A stretch of DNA of 64,000 nt from Eonycteris spelaea (lineage: Eukaryota > Chordata > Mammalia > Chiroptera > Pteropodidae): positions 1,616,501 to 1,680,500 of the forward strand of contig PUFA01000210.1 in assembly GCA_003508835.1 (NCBI GenBank), written 5' to 3'. Position 1 is the first letter of the stretch. Each line of letters starts with the position of its first letter. The position numbers were made by a program, and so were the translations under genes. The notes under the pieces are model-generated. The model saw nothing but the letters and a program-made list of their open reading frames with translations. It was not told where the DNA came from and made no database searches. Positions 36,381 to 49,245 of the stretch are shown piece by piece.

Positions 36381-37984
36381 ACAATTTTTTCACAGTATTT
36401 TGTAAATCAGTGCCTACTGTGTATGAGCCTTAGATTAGAGTGCATTTGCCTCCCAAGAAGTCAAGCTTTCCTCTCTGGTGTTTATCCTCTAATCCTGTTT
36501 TGTCTTAAGGCCTTTCTGGGTTCTGAAATAATTCCACACACATTTCTCTTTGACCTTCATACAAACCCCTTAAGATAGACAGGTGGGTCCATGATGGATC
36601 TGCTCTTCACATGATGCAGATGAGAAAATGGGAGTTCAAAAATGCTAAATGGCTTCCAATCATTCTTTTAGACCCTCCACCCCTATCTCTTTGCTTAGAA
36701 GTCATACAGATGTGATGGCTGCCATAAACTGGGTAATTGGATAAGGGATATGATTTCTAGAAGACGGAATGTGACTGTACTGTCTCCTAGGCCTTGCCAG
36801 GCTTTCTGGGTACCCACATGCCCCCTCTATTAGTTTCTTGGAGGAGTGGCCCACTGAACAGTGTGTTACAGCAACTTCCCCCATGACACTGGGTGTTTCT
36901 GTGCTGTTAGAGTGACAAGGTGGGTTCATCCTCCTCCCTATTTCTCTGTCCACCTCTTGTCATCCCAGCCCACCCTCTCTGAGTAGCAGAATGAAAGGGA
37001 GCACAGGGCCCATGAGAGATAGATAGGTCAAACTTAGGAGCTCTTGCCCTAGAGAAAAATAAAGCGTGGCAGGTGGTAGCAGAATGCCATGGCCCAGGGA
37101 GGTCGCTAGCTTTGATCTCCTGATTCTTTAAAAGGGTTTATTGACTATCAGTAAAGAGCAGAGAAGCAGATCTGAGCGTGCCTTATCCAAAGGCACTCAC
37201 TTCTTTTCCTTTCCTTCCACGATCACTCATCTGAAGGCTTGGCCAAACCGCCCTCACTTCAAACAGCTTACATCTCAGGCGCCCAAATTGACGATGTTAA
37301 GTTCCCTCATCCAAGGCCTTGGCCCTTTCTTCAGGGTCTCCTGCTCTGTTGAGGGCCATGCAGATCAAAGCCCCTTTGATGTTTACTTACTATATTTGTG
37401 GATTCTTTCTAACAACCACCTTCAAGAGGCAGGAATGCAGCATGTCAGGAGGAGGCCTGTGGAATACAAGCTGTGAGGAGGCACTGAGCTCCCGCGAACA
37501 ATAGCCTCTTGCCTGAGACGGTATTGAAACCTTAACATGCTGATGACAGGCAGAGTTCGACAGTCCATTATAATTGTTAGTGGATAATACAATTGCTGAC
37601 ATTCTTCTTACATTTTCCATTGACTTCTCTTGTCTATCTAAAGCACATCAGCAGCGGTTCCTAGTGAGAAAGGGAGCCGGTTTTCTGGATTGGGCTCAGC
37701 AGGAGCCCAGGGGAGCACTGGGGCATGGGGGCAAAAGGTGCCAGATGAATTTAGGTCAGTGTTCCTGTTGATTTTTCTGGACAGTCCCCTAAATTCCCAG
37801 GGAAATGGAGGGGACATAGTACTCCTAAATATTTAGAAACTGTGGACAATCTGTTGAATCCAGATTATCTATGTGGGCTGTCTCTGCCACCTCAACTCAA
37901 CCCATCTTATGTCAACAGAATAGGTTGCCTGCCCCCAGGGTGACTGCCAGAGCAAAGAGCCCCCAAGTACAGTTATTATAAGTT

Positions 37985-38185
37985 AAGAGCCTCACTGACC
38001 ATGTTTGATTTTTGCAAATGACCAGGAAAAGAAGTTTAAAAAAACTGATTAATAAAAGAAATGGAGGACGAGGCAATTTCTCAATGTATTTGGCTCATTT
38101 AATTTGACATGTATGGGTTAGTCTTAATTATTTAGGCAGCTACATTACAAGGCGCTAATAAGCACACTGAAGAAATTTATTAAGT
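37985..38185. promoter_or_regulatory. Candidate conserved noncoding element (unproven)
   Basis: Repeat-free AT-rich block containing 'actgattaataaaag', 'ctcatttaatttgacatg', 'gtcttaattatttaggc' and 'ggcgctaataagc': repeated homeodomain-type cores and an octamer-like ATGCAAAT relative, tttgcaaatg. Function is inference. Confidence 0.33.
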
Positions 38186-38989
38186 GAGAGGACTTTCTGA
38201 CTGAGTCTTTACTGAGCAGTGGGGAGAAGCCACTGGGATTGTTGCAAGAGCAAGCAGGTTGGAGGATTAGTGAAGTGAGAATTAGCTAGCTATCTATATA
38301 CCAAAAATTGATATTTTTTGGAGAGATTTGCCAGAGCTAAATTATAGGTCATTGGGTCCATGTGAGGAAGCAGGGCTGAAGTGGGGTGGGGAAGGGAGGA
38401 GGACCTTGAAACAGAGATGGGGAGGTGGGGTATTTTCAAAGATACTGACCAGAGAGAGAACCAGGGGAAGCAGGAACTAACTGCTTTGGGTTGGAGAAAC
38501 TCTGCCAAACCAGACTAACCGGGCACTTAAGGGAGAAGTGATAGAATGTGACAGGAATCTTCACTTTGTGAGCTAGACCAGCCACCAGAATGTCACTTTC
38601 ATTGTCACATGGCCATGGACGGATGATGAAGTCAGATCACATATGCCCTTTTAGAACAGCAAGATGATGGTGTCTTCTCTTGGTAGACTTTGGGGCTGCA
38701 GCCTTTGGCTCAGTGATTATCAGTAGCAGAACCACCAGTCGCACCAAAGGTGTCCATGGGAAATCGATTAATGTGAAACAAGTTGTCCTGGCTTAAAATA
38801 AGAATTCACAGCAAAGAAGACCAGGGTCATCTGCAGAGGAGGGTGTGAAGGGCATTGTCTGAAGAGAGCAAATACTGCTGTGCAAGGAAATATTTATTGG
38901 GAAAGGAGATGTTTCTTAAGGAGAAGGGAAGATTTTACCCCAGGAACTCCTGGCCTCTAATCTGTGAACAGGTCTAGATTGTGCCTTTA

Positions 38990-39075
38990 AAAAAGAAATC
39001 TCTGAGCCCCTGGTCACACTTAGTGTCTGGCACATAGAAAGTGCTCAGGAAGTCTGCAATTTAATGAAAGCGCTG
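38990..39075 (+). repeat. L2/MIR 3' tail fragment
   Basis: 'tagtgtctggcacatagaaagtgctcagga' is the shared MIR/L2 tail. Confidence 0.5.
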
Positions 39076-39329
39076 ACTGAAAAATATTGGGTAGTGATCA
39101 ATTTTCCCCTACCAGGTCAGAATAAAATCAGATGGGCTTCAATGTGGCACAATGGATTGGGTTAGGTGAAGATGGTTGTGTAATGAATGAAAGTTGTAAT
39201 TCATTGGAACAGGAGTCTAGGAAACACGAGATTTCCTCTTGGGAGAAATTAAAAGTTTTATAAATGAATTGGTTTTCCTGTGCTTTCAGAGGATGAGGAT
39301 GACACTTTTTCTAGCCTTACAGTTTCTTT

Positions 39330-39570
39330 ATTCTTATGAGTAATAACAATGATACAGTGATAATACTTCACATTTGTGAAATACTTAATTTTTTAACGAT
39401 GCTGTCATATTCACTGTCTCATTAGATGTTCACAGTAGCTCTGTGCAGTACGCAGGGCAAAAATTATTTCTCTCATTTTGGTTTCAGAATATGAGGCTCA
39501 GAGAAGTAAAATGACAATTCAAGGCCAAAGCACTAGTGGGTAATAGTGCTCAGGCTGATTTCTGGCTTAG
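39330..39570 (-). repeat. MIR SINE, reverse
   Basis: 'tcactgtctcattagatgtt', 'atatgaggctcagagaagta' and 'gctgatttctggcttagttc' follow reverse MIR. Confidence 0.75.
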
Positions 39571-39678
39571 TTCTCAGGGTGAGGTCTGGGATCCCAGCAC
39601 TGCTGATTATGTGAATGAAGACAGACCCAAGAACAGACAGCAGAGATCAGCGGTCCTGGCTGGGACAGGGGGTGGCAC

Positions 39679-40048
39679 TGTGTCCTTCTCAAATCCTAAG
39701 TTGAAGTTCTAGACCCAGCACCTTAGAATGTGACTTTATTTAGAGATAGAAACTCCACAGAGGTAATTAAGTGAAAATAGTCCTTAAGGGGGTCCTGCTC
39801 CGGTATGACTGGTGTCTTCATAAAAAGAGGAATTAGAGGCAGACACACATAGAGGGAGAATGCCATTGCATGTGAAGGTGGCCATCTACAAGCCAGAAAG
39901 AGAGGCCTGGCACAGATTCTTTCCTCATAGTCTGCAGCAGGAACCACTCTGCCAACCTCTTGATCTTGGACTTTCAGCCTCCAGAACTATTAGACTATGC
40001 ACCCAGTCTGTGGTACTTTGTCACAGTAGCCCTAACAAACTAATACAG
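39679..40048 (+). mobile_element. MLT1-type LTR (ERVL-MaLR), solo
   Basis: Landmarks in order: 'ccttagaatgtgactttatt', 'tatgactggtgtcttcataa', 'gtggccatctacaagccaga', 'cctcttgatcttggactttc', 'gtctgtggtactttgtcaca' and the end 'ccctaacaaactaatacaga'. It differs enough from the copy at 33511-33873 to be another MLT1 subfamily. No internal sequence is attached. Antisense to KIRREL3. Confidence 0.85.
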
Positions 40049-40689
40049 ACAGGAGGTGGGGAGGAGCTGGTCCCTCTTAGGACCTGGTTATTTCCATCGG
40101 CTGCAATTCTTTGAAGCCGATCCCTTAGGTCCCAGAGTTGTCTGCAGGGACTTGCAGGGCAGCATCACATGACTACTCAAAAGTCTCATCAGGGGCACCA
40201 ACTGTCCAGAGAATAGCCAGTAGGACTGCTAAATGGGACAGTGGGGGTGGTCAGCACAAAAGATGACAGGAAAGAGGGGAGGTAGGGAGGAAGGGCTGGC
40301 CATGTGTCTGCATGCTTAGGAGCCCTCTGTGGCAATCCAGGATGACTTTAGCATTCCTGCTGCCATTGTGAGGAATATGTTGGCCAGGATAGTGCTTGCT
40401 TATTGCCCCAGCCAGAAACTACTGAGCTCTGAATGACTGGTTAGAGCTGGTGACAGCAACATGTGCTAGCTCCTACTACCCATTTCTGAGGCTGTCCAGT
40501 ACATTTGGGGGCGTTCCTGTCCTCAACTTGCCCAGTCACAATAGTTCAGGAGTTCTTGCTGAAGATTAACCTTTTCCCACCTGAAGCTATGAGACTTGAG
40601 CATATCCCCAGAAGCCTATAATCAAGAAATGGTGTGTTATTGGCAGGCAGATTGGTATGGCTGTAGCAAAGGTTTTGGGAGCAGAGGAA

Positions 40690-40920
40690 ATGACATGAGA
40701 TAACACATAAGCCAAGGACCAGGTCCTGTGGGACCTGAGGAGCTTTGCCTAAGAGTCTAGACATTTTCTACAGAGTGCTAAGTAGAAGAGAGACAGGCTA
40801 GACTTGAAACATATAAAGATCATTTTAGCACTGGAGCAGATGATAGGTGACGGAAGGGAAGCCTGGCTCTGGAGGGCAGTTGTGAGACTATCACAATATT
40901 CCTGGTGGGAGATCATGGGT
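40690..40920 (-). repeat. L2 LINE fragment, reverse
   Basis: 'ttgaaacatataaagatcattttagcactgg' and 'actatcacaatattcctggt' fit the reverse L2 3' coding remnant. Confidence 0.5.
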
Positions 40921-41184
40921 TGGCATCTGCTTTCTCTTCCTGCTCTCTGAAGACAGCTTGAGATCAGAAAGTAAGTGGGAGGACCCTGAGCTGCCTTGGG
41001 AAGACACTTTATTTCCCTGCTACCTTGACACAGGAGAGCAGTAAAAGGGCTGAAAAATAGTTCCCCAGATGACAGTTCCTAAGTCTGCATGGAGAAGATG
41101 GCAGCTGGACCTGCTGGAGCCATGGGAAGGCCGTGGGGAGCAAAGAAGGCTACCTGCGCTCCAAAGCCACCAGGGCTGGCTGGA

Positions 41185-41345
41185 GCCTGGCTCTAGCACC
41201 TAACAGTGAACGGATCCTCAGAGCTTCTCTGAGCTTTAATAGCAAAACTCTCTGCACACAGTTAATATGAAAATCAAATGAGACATTACTTGGTGAAAAG
41301 TGCCTAGAATAAAGTAGCTGATAAAGGTAAACTCAATAAATAGAA
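41185..41345 (+). repeat. MIR SINE, middle and 3' part
   Basis: 'gagcttctctgagctttaat', 'atgaaaatcaaatgagacat' and 'aaagtgcctagaataaagta' follow MIR. Confidence 0.6.
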
Positions 41346-41494
41346 ATAAAGAAATAAAATGTTCGATTGGGTTTAGAGATCAACAAATGCACCTCCACTT
41401 TTTTTTTTTCCAGATGTGAAAGGGGACACTCAGAGAGGTTTAACGACCCATTCGAGGTGACATAAGCAGTGATTAGGGGGTGTTCTGTGAAGGT

Positions 41495-41860
41495 TCGTGT
41501 GGTAGCAACAACTCCGATGGACTGGAAGAGTGAAGCCAGGCAGAGGTAGTAGGCGAGGCTAGGGAACTTGAGGTGCTGGGAATGGATGGGAAATGGTGAA
41601 GCTGAGAGACGTTCTAAGGAGAGACAACGAGCTAACGGACAGAGTGGCTCAAACAGCGGAAGGGGGTAAAGTTTGACATTAGTTGGGAAGATTGGGGGAA
41701 CAGTGGTGTCTGTGTCAGAAGGGGGTGATTGACAAAGGAAGCTGATTAGGCCCTGGGATGATAATGCTGCATGTTGGACTTCTCATGTTTGAAATGATGG
41801 GGTTCCCAAGTGGAGGGGTCCTGGACGATAAATGAGCAGTGGTTTAAGTGTGAGTAAATA
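41495..41860 (-). repeat. L2 LINE fragment, reverse, diverged
   Basis: 'gaagagtgaagccaggcaga' and later 'tgttggacttctcatgtttgaaatgatgg' match reverse L2 landmarks at plausible spacing. Confidence 0.48.
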
Positions 41861-42054
41861 CATTTTTAACCAGTTTTATTGACCTGGAAGAATGGATATC
41901 TGGAGACCAATTCATTATGTCATGAGTTACACAAAAAGCAGTGGGTGAATATGGGTCGATTCTGCTGTAAGTATTGGTACCACTCTCCACTACCAGCATG
42001 TTAATAATGTGTGACAGACATAAAAACCAACACAGACACTCATCAAGAGGCTAT

Positions 42055-42330
42055 GAAGAGCTAGGCACTATGAGCAAGACAAAATATGAAGGCAAGCTTC
42101 CTTTCCCAGCGAGATTTTAATCCAGTTGCTTATGCGTATACTCGTGAAATGGTAAATAAAGGATAAGACAAGTAATATTTCAGTAAAACGAGCAAGATGC
42201 AGCAGTGTGTAAGTTACTTCCACACGAACGACAGTAATTGCTGTAGGAGTCCAGAGGAGGAAATAGCTTCAGGTCATGAGGTAGCCCTCACCAAGAGCCT
42301 TGAAGGCTGGAGATTGGTCCGGGGTTTTTC
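42055..42330 (-). repeat. L2 LINE 3' region, reverse, diverged
   Basis: 'gagctaggcactatgagcaa' and 'ggtaaataaaggataagaca' followed by 'gagtccagaggaggaaatag' fit reverse L2. Confidence 0.45.
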
Positions 42331-42639
42331 CTTCATTGGGTGTCCTTAATGCCGGCCTCTCTCACAGGCGACTGTCCAGCGATGCCTTGCTGATGGTGGG
42401 ATGCTGGAGGCTCATTTGGAAGGTTCTCTCCTTGATTCTGCTAAATTCCTTTCTTCATTGGTTCTGCCTAGTCCTCTTTTTAGCATAACTCCTCATATCC
42501 CAGGCAATAATGTTGCCCATAAATCATGCAAATCACAGTGTTCTGGTCAACTTCTTTAGTGAAGAGGCGTGAGGAGAGGTGGAGTAAAGGTTTGTTAATC
42601 CTGACTAGGGCATGGCTCTGGCCCTCTAGGACAAGTAAT

Positions 42640-42960
42640 ATATGTTTAATAGCTCAATAATACCTGTTTCATAATTTTCGAATCTCATTGCTTGCCAGTT
42701 GTAAGTTTATTAAAGGAACTCTAAACTTTACATAATTGCTATTTCATTGCATATTTAATATGAGTTCATTATATTGGAACTAAGTTTTCCCCCATTCATA
42801 TTAAGTATCAATTAGTTGTTTTAAATTATTGATTTATATTTAATTAACTATGCTATTACATACCAATTAAATTCTTATAAGAAAAACCTGAAACAGCTGT
42901 GGTCTTAAATTAAGTTTTTGAATTAATGAGTTATGTTAAAAGCTCATGTTCAGTTATCCT
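42640..42960. promoter_or_regulatory. Candidate AT-rich conserved noncoding element (unproven)
   Basis: Strongly AT-rich repeat-free stretch with many TTAATTA-like cores ('tatttaattaactatg', 'accaattaaattc', 'cttaaattaagttttt'). It could be an enhancer, a matrix-attachment-like AT block, or merely AT-rich intron. Confidence 0.28.
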
Positions 42961-43374
42961 GTTTTAGGAAGAGTTGACAATTATTGTAATAGTTCCAAAA
43001 GTTTCTGTGGCCACCAGCCCATTCTCACCAGCTCCTGCAGGTGAGCAAGGCTGTTTCAGACACCTGATAAGCACCTTGCAGCTTCCTACAGCAACAGCAA
43101 GGACTAACATTAAGGTAACCCCTTGCCAACCCTGCCTTCCTCAGCTGCCTCAGCCGTGCCATTTCCTAGTCAGCATAGCCTTGCCCACAGTGTAGCTAAG
43201 GCAGGCAGCATATTAGCAAGTCCTCACCACTAACTGTGGGGTCCATGTTGTCTGTGTTGCTCCCCGCCCCAGATCCCATGCCTACGTGGTCATCAAGTCT
43301 CTGGCTTCTCCAAATCTCTGCTCCACTAGCCCAAATCTGTACATCTTGGGCACGAAAAAGACAGCAAACATGAC

Positions 43375-43560
43375 TGAGTGGCACTGGGCTTTTTACACTC
43401 TTCATCTTGTTTCATCCTCACACTGACTTTATGAAAATAGATATTTTTATTCCTGTCTTTATAAAGCAATGGACATTTTAGAGGGGTCAGGAGTTTGCCC
43501 AGAGTCCCTCAGTTCTGATGGCAAAGCTTGGTGTACACCTATTTGTCTGATTCCATGCCT
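43375..43560 (-). repeat. MIR SINE, reverse
   Basis: 'tttcatcctcacactgactt', 'ggtcaggagtttgcccagag' and 'agttctgatggcaaagcttg' follow reverse MIR. Confidence 0.55.
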
Positions 43561-43839
43561 GGTACACCTATGTGTCTGCCCTCAAGACAATGCCTGGGGT
43601 CTTTCTTCCAGCCGCTTGGAATTCCAACACAGACACCAGCCGATTCAGAATGTGACCGTCTTCTGGGCCACTGGGTCATCAGTGCAGGTCCCAAGGCTGG
43701 CAGAGTCTATGCACCCCTCTGCACACTGGAATTGGGACACTGAGTGTTCTCCCCCCATCTCTGGGCTGGACAAAGCACAGCCTTGCCCCATCCATTGGCT
43801 GGTAGCACTTGGGGCCAAGCTCACTTAATTCACCACCAC

Positions 43840-44040
43840 AATTAAGTTGCCATTTACTGATTGCTTATGATTTATTAGTCTCTAAGCTAAGCACTTTGCA
43901 AACATTATCTCCTTCAATCATAAAAATTCTATGACGTAAGTACTATTATTATTCTTGTTTGATAGAAGAGGAAACTGAGAATCCAAAAGATTAACTCACT
44001 CAGGGTCATACAGCTTAAGTGTGGAGGCCAGTAAAAAAGA
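43840..44040 (-). repeat. MIR SINE, reverse
   Basis: 'ctaagctaagcactttgcaa', 'agaggaaactgagaatccaa' and 'agggtcatacagcttaagtg' are clear reverse MIR landmarks. Confidence 0.82.
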
Positions 44041-44584
44041 TTATAAATGTGGTTTCTTGGACTCCTAGTATAATCTCTGTGAGGGTATATGGGGTTGGGG
44101 GAGATGTGATAATGTTGGTTAAAGAATTTTATGGGAAAGGGTTTTATCACATGTACAAGAGTACCTCAGCCTCTCTGATTTAAGGTATCTCTTCCCAGTG
44201 GGTTAATAGCTTTGTTGGGGACTGTGACAGAGAAGCAGGACCCCTTCCCTGTCATCAGTCCACTTATCCTGTGAGGAACAGGGACCGCTGAAGGCCATAT
44301 GCCTGGAAGGCTTTTAGACTTTTCCTGTGAGAAAGTTGGGAGAAGGTGATTAATCTTTGAGGGCCAGATGCTCAGCAGCTGCGTGCCCAGCCCCCGCCCC
44401 CGGGGGGAGGGCCTGCCCATACAGCCAGTCTGCGGGGAGACAGGGCAGAAAGAGGCCTTCTCCTTTCTCTCTTTTCTAGCAGGGCCAAAAACATGTTCAC
44501 CTTGCCTGTGCACTGCTCTTGAGGCCCAGATCTTTGGAGAAGGCAGGGGCCCAATAAGAGGCTATAAATATAAGGTTGATGTGT

Positions 44585-44705
44585 GTATTTAATCTTCATG
44601 CAGATTTATGAAGATATGGATTATTAGCCTCATTGAACAGGTGAAGCTCAGGGAATTTAAGTGATTTTCCTGAGGTCACACTACTGAGACTTCTGCCCTT
44701 CTGCC
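44585..44705 (-). repeat. MIR SINE, reverse
   Basis: 'cattgaacaggtgaagctcag' and 'tttcctgaggtcacactact' follow the reverse MIR core. Confidence 0.68.
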
Positions 44706-46229
44706 AGGATGCAGTCTGGATGCTGCACACACAGCCCAGGTGACCAGCAGAGATCCCGTGGGAAGAAGGGGGCCACGTGTGCCCAGGGGGTGCTGGCCGA
44801 TGGAGTCATAGGCATTGCTGCCACGTGGTAGGGGGCACTGAGCAGCCCCCATGGGAGGCACGCCCCTAGTGAGCCCATGCTTGCAGGAGGAATGCTGGCC
44901 CCCAGGAGGCAGGGGGTAGGGAAGGGCAGGGGACCATGGAGGATGGAGGAGTGCTGCTGCTGTTTAGTTATGTACTTCCGCACCTCCTTGCCACCTATTT
45001 ATGACCCAAATAAAATCATAACAAGCTGAGGATTAACCAAGAGGGTCCCGAGCTGGCTTTAAAGGATTTATCATGGAATCGGGCAGGAACGGTCAGGCTT
45101 TGCCCTCGAGCCAATGTCCTGCTGGATGGGGTGGGGTGGAGGAGGATGTCTGCTCACACCTGGCACCAGGGAAGAGGGAGACAGAAGGAAACAATTTCTC
45201 AGGAATGGCGTAGGGTCTGTTAGGGTCCTTGGGATGGAAGTGGCAAGCTAAACCTCAGTAGGCTGCTGGTGCCCTCCACTTTCTGGGGAGCAAAGCCATA
45301 CAAGAGGGTGGCCAGGGATGGCATATGTTTGCCCCCAGCAAACAGTCACAGCTGCCTTATTCACATCCAGTAGCTATGCCTTGCTTTGCATGTGGGCCGT
45401 GTCCATCCAGAAAATGCACACCTTCCCTGGGGCAGGAGGGCAGGTGTGAATGAGGGTCAGGCCCCTACCTGCTCTGCACCTCCACACACACTTGCTGAGC
45501 CTGAACTGTCCACCAGGGCATCGTTACATGGGCAGTCTTGGGAGCTGGGGCTGGCAAGGGACAGGGACCTGAGGATGACCAGATCTCCAGAGTGGTGCAA
45601 GGCTTCCTCCCCCACTCACATGGCAAGGAGGGAGTGGGCAGTGTGACCAGGAAAAGCACCAGCAGAGAAGGCAGGGAACCCTGCTGTCCTCCCATTACTG
45701 AGATCCTCCTTCAGCCTCACACACCTCATTACAATTCTGCGTCTCATAATTAAATTGAATCTGCCAGTTACCTCTTGGCACGGCAGCAATTCAAGCTCAC
45801 TGGAGGCTTTCTTTGTTTTTATTATTTGTTTGTTTGCCTGTTTATTATTTATCTAGCTATCCATGTTGCTACATGGAGCCCCAGCCCGTTGTTTCTTTTG
45901 CCTTCAAAAACAAGGAAGTGCAGGTGCAGTCTCTCCCACTTGATGTGTGTGCTGGGACAGGAGGGGAGGAGGCAAGGGCCATAGGGGGTGAGTCCTCGGG
46001 GTGAGCACTGGCTGAGGGTTGCCTCTGAGAGATGGTTAGTGTGCATGCCATAGGCTGGGTATACCCCCCTGTTCTTGTTCAAGATGCCTTATGGAAGGTT
46101 CGCTAGTCCCAGAAAGCTCCACAGAAGTCCCCTGCTGGACAACGGGCCTCATCCCAAGGGACTGGAACATGGGTTGGAGAACACACCTGTAGGGCTTTGC
46201 AGTCTAAGAAGCACTCGTCAAACAAAAGC

Positions 46230-46350
46230 TCTCCTTGAACCTCACAACACCTGAAGCAGTCCTGGAAGAGGGCACTGAGGAGGAGAGAGGTTCTCTGACG
46301 TGCCCAAAGTTACCCAGCTGGCAATGGCAGAGCTGGGATTTAAACATGAG
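46230..46350 (-). repeat. MIR SINE fragment, reverse
   Basis: 'gcccaaagttacccagctgg' and 'caatggcagagctgggattt' are the reverse MIR core and head. Confidence 0.7.
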
Positions 46351-48484
46351 GCTGGGGATACAAACAAGCCCCCCATCTCCCCTTGGAGCCCCAGATCCAA
46401 GCTGGCAGCTCAGCCTTGGAAATCAAAGCACCTTTCTTCTCTTTAATGATAACTTTTCAGTGGCGAGGGCATGACAGAGAGTCGAGAGCTTTGATTAAGG
46501 AATCAACCCCAAAGAGATCCAGGGGAGTGATTCTGAAGCAGCAGCTATCACTTAATAAGAACATGAAAGTTTACCCACCACAAGGCCAGCCCAGCGGCAG
46601 GCTGATTGCTAATAGACAGGCGTGCCAGGAACCCTCACATCAATAGCTGAGCCCTAGAGAGGTGACCCCATTTGGGGCCATCCAACCTGGCAGCCCCACT
46701 GGAGCAAAGGACAGGGGCACTGGGTGAAATTAGATGGAGAGATACGGCACACGCCCTTGGGATTCCTCACACAGTCGTATGGTCCCTCTGATTGCCTCCT
46801 GGCGCTTGGTGTGAAGGTCTACCTTCACTGTTTCCTCAGCGTGGGAAATGGAGACCTCCTGGGCTATGGCAAGGATGGGAGATAATTTATGCAAAAAGCT
46901 AGGAGGTGGGGAGAGGTGTGTTTCTATAATGTACAAAGGTTTGGGACCAAGGCTGGGCACATTGTCAGTGTCCCGTAAATGTGACCAGTTAGAAAAATAA
47001 CAACATAGCATATTACTAAAAAGAACAGGGGTATGCTAAAAGTCAGGACAAGACTAAAATACCGTAAGCATGCAGTTTAGCCCGAGGCCTCTGGTTCTCT
47101 AGTCTGAATAGAGGCTCCTATACTGTTGTAGAAGATAACGCCCAGAGCAGCTCCAGGGACAACTGTGTCCAACTCTTGGGGACAAGGGCTGGCTTGTGGT
47201 GGTCCTCATGGGGACTGCCATCCCTGCCTTTCATGGTATTATAGGTCTGAAGTCTGTGTTTTGTAGAATCAGTAAAGGGACCTGAAAAAAGTCATTGTCA
47301 ACCTCACCAGCAGCTATTAATTGCAGTGAGCGCAGGGCACGTTTTAGGCATTGGAGGGAGAAAGAAAGTTGAGATCCACTGTTGGGTCTTATAGACTAGT
47401 CAAGGAGTTAGCACCAATACACAAAGACCCATATAAAGATCCTCTCATGACATGTCCAGTTCAAGCAGGTGAAGAGAGGTTCTGCCTGGCACTGCTCAGA
47501 CCAGGTAGTATAAGCCATTCTTTAAGGGACACGTGGCCAAAACTGGGGCATGCAGAGGAGAGTGCCAGTCCAGCAAGGGTCTGGAAGCCTGGCCACAAGA
47601 GCACAGGTGAGGAGATCGGATTGTGCAGGTGGCAGATAGAGAATAATCACAGGGCTATAGGGGAATTGGGGAGGAGGTTCCAAGTTGGAAGAAAGAACTG
47701 GCCTTCAGGGCCAGCTGTCCAGGACATAGCCTGTTCTTCACAAGTACTCGGGTGGTATTGGCGCCCAGGGACTGTAGTCCCCTGGCCTGGCCTGGCCTGC
47801 ACTAGTTTGGATGAGCCAACCATGTGCATTTCTTCCTAGCTCTGTGTTCAGTGATGTCACACAGGCAGCCTCAAATCAGCCACAGTGGGTGCATTTACAC
47901 CAAGGGAATCGGCAAAGCTGCAATCGGGGCTCCGAGCTCTCACATTTGAAGAGAGGGCTGCTTATCCTGGTTCTGGCTGTGAGGCCTATCACAGATATGA
48001 CTGAGGGCTTCCATCTATGGTTTCCACTTTATTTCAGGTGAGTCACCACCTCTCCACACCTCATCCTATTTTTGCTGACCACTGAGCTAAATAAAGCTGG
48101 CGAGGTCCAGCCAGAGAAGCATGCTGGTGGATGGCCATGACAGCTCATAGTGTTCACTCCTGTGCCACCTGGTAGGATTGCCATTTAACTATTACAGAAA
48201 GGTCAGGACTGACTTGCCGTTAAAATCTCCAAAGGGGGAAAACCCACAACTTTGTAACGGGCACCATCTGCTAATGGCAGCAATTCTTCCAGGTGTTTTG
48301 CAGAGGCCTCCTGCCATACTCTTTGGCAAATATTTGGAAAAGTGGGACAGAGAATTTCTTTCCCTCCGCTGTTACCAAGGTATCAGTAAGTAGCTGGGTG
48401 TGAGATTCTGAAGGTGAGGCTCTACAGCCCTGGGGACCCCCTGGGCAGTGAGACAAAACAGCTGAAGTGTACTGCCAGGAACGG

Positions 48485-48665
48485 TGTCCAGCACTTTATA
48501 TAAATTACCTCATTTAATTCTTACAGCAATCCTAGGAAGAGGTGTCATGATCCTGGTTGGACGGATGAGGAAATGGAGCTTGGGAAGGTTAACAACCTCA
48601 TCAAATATTAGCTCATTTATAAAGTGGCTGAGCCCAGATATGGGTCAGGGCTGTCTGTCTTCACT
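48485..48665 (-). repeat. MIR SINE, reverse
   Basis: 'taaattacctcatttaattc', 'acagcaatcctaggaagagg' and 'atgaggaaatggagcttggg' follow reverse MIR. Confidence 0.72.
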
Positions 48666-49144
48666 GCCTAAATTCTATTAGATTCCTGCACACCTCCATG
48701 CATGCATACCCAGGGGTAGCGTTTCACCACTCACTACCCAAATCAGCTCACAGGAATGAGTGATGATGTGGGTAACACTAAGAGTTCCAGTGAGGAAGCA
48801 CAGTTTCCCCAATTCTCCTTAAGGAAACATTCTGTGTGGCGAATGGAATGGAGCTTGCCGGCTGCTCAGAGGGTGCTGAGTCAGGGAATTGTCACACAAG
48901 CCCCTTCTCCTGAGTGGGGCCACAGGGAAAGTTGGACAGAGAAGCAGCAGAGCCCGAAGGCTCTGGGACCAGCCAATTCCCAGAGGCAGAGCACCTGGCT
49001 GCCAGGGCCTGGTTGTCCCTTTTCTCTGCACTCCTGGCCAGAGTTAAGCCATGGCATCTGCTAGGAGCCACGCGTCAGGTCAGGTGCCGGTGATCCTGTG
49101 ACCTGTTGAGAGCTTCCCTGCTTGGGTCAGGTGCTGGCCTAATT

Positions 49145-49245
49145 TCCTGGTGACCAGGTTCTGCTCTAATTAGCTGGGTGACCTTGGGCAAGTAACCTAC
49201 TCTTTCTGGGCCTCAATTCCTTCATTTGCAAAATAGAGTTTGAAC
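49145..49245 (+). repeat. MIR SINE core
   Basis: 'tgaccttgggcaagtaacct' then 'cctcaattccttcatttgca' is an almost consensus MIR core. Confidence 0.78.

Noticed and set aside
33511..40048. A provirus bounded by the two MLT1-type LTRs
   Set aside because: The LTRs are of different subfamilies, the DNA between them contains KIRREL3 exon 2 and MIRs, and no retroviral gene remnants are present.
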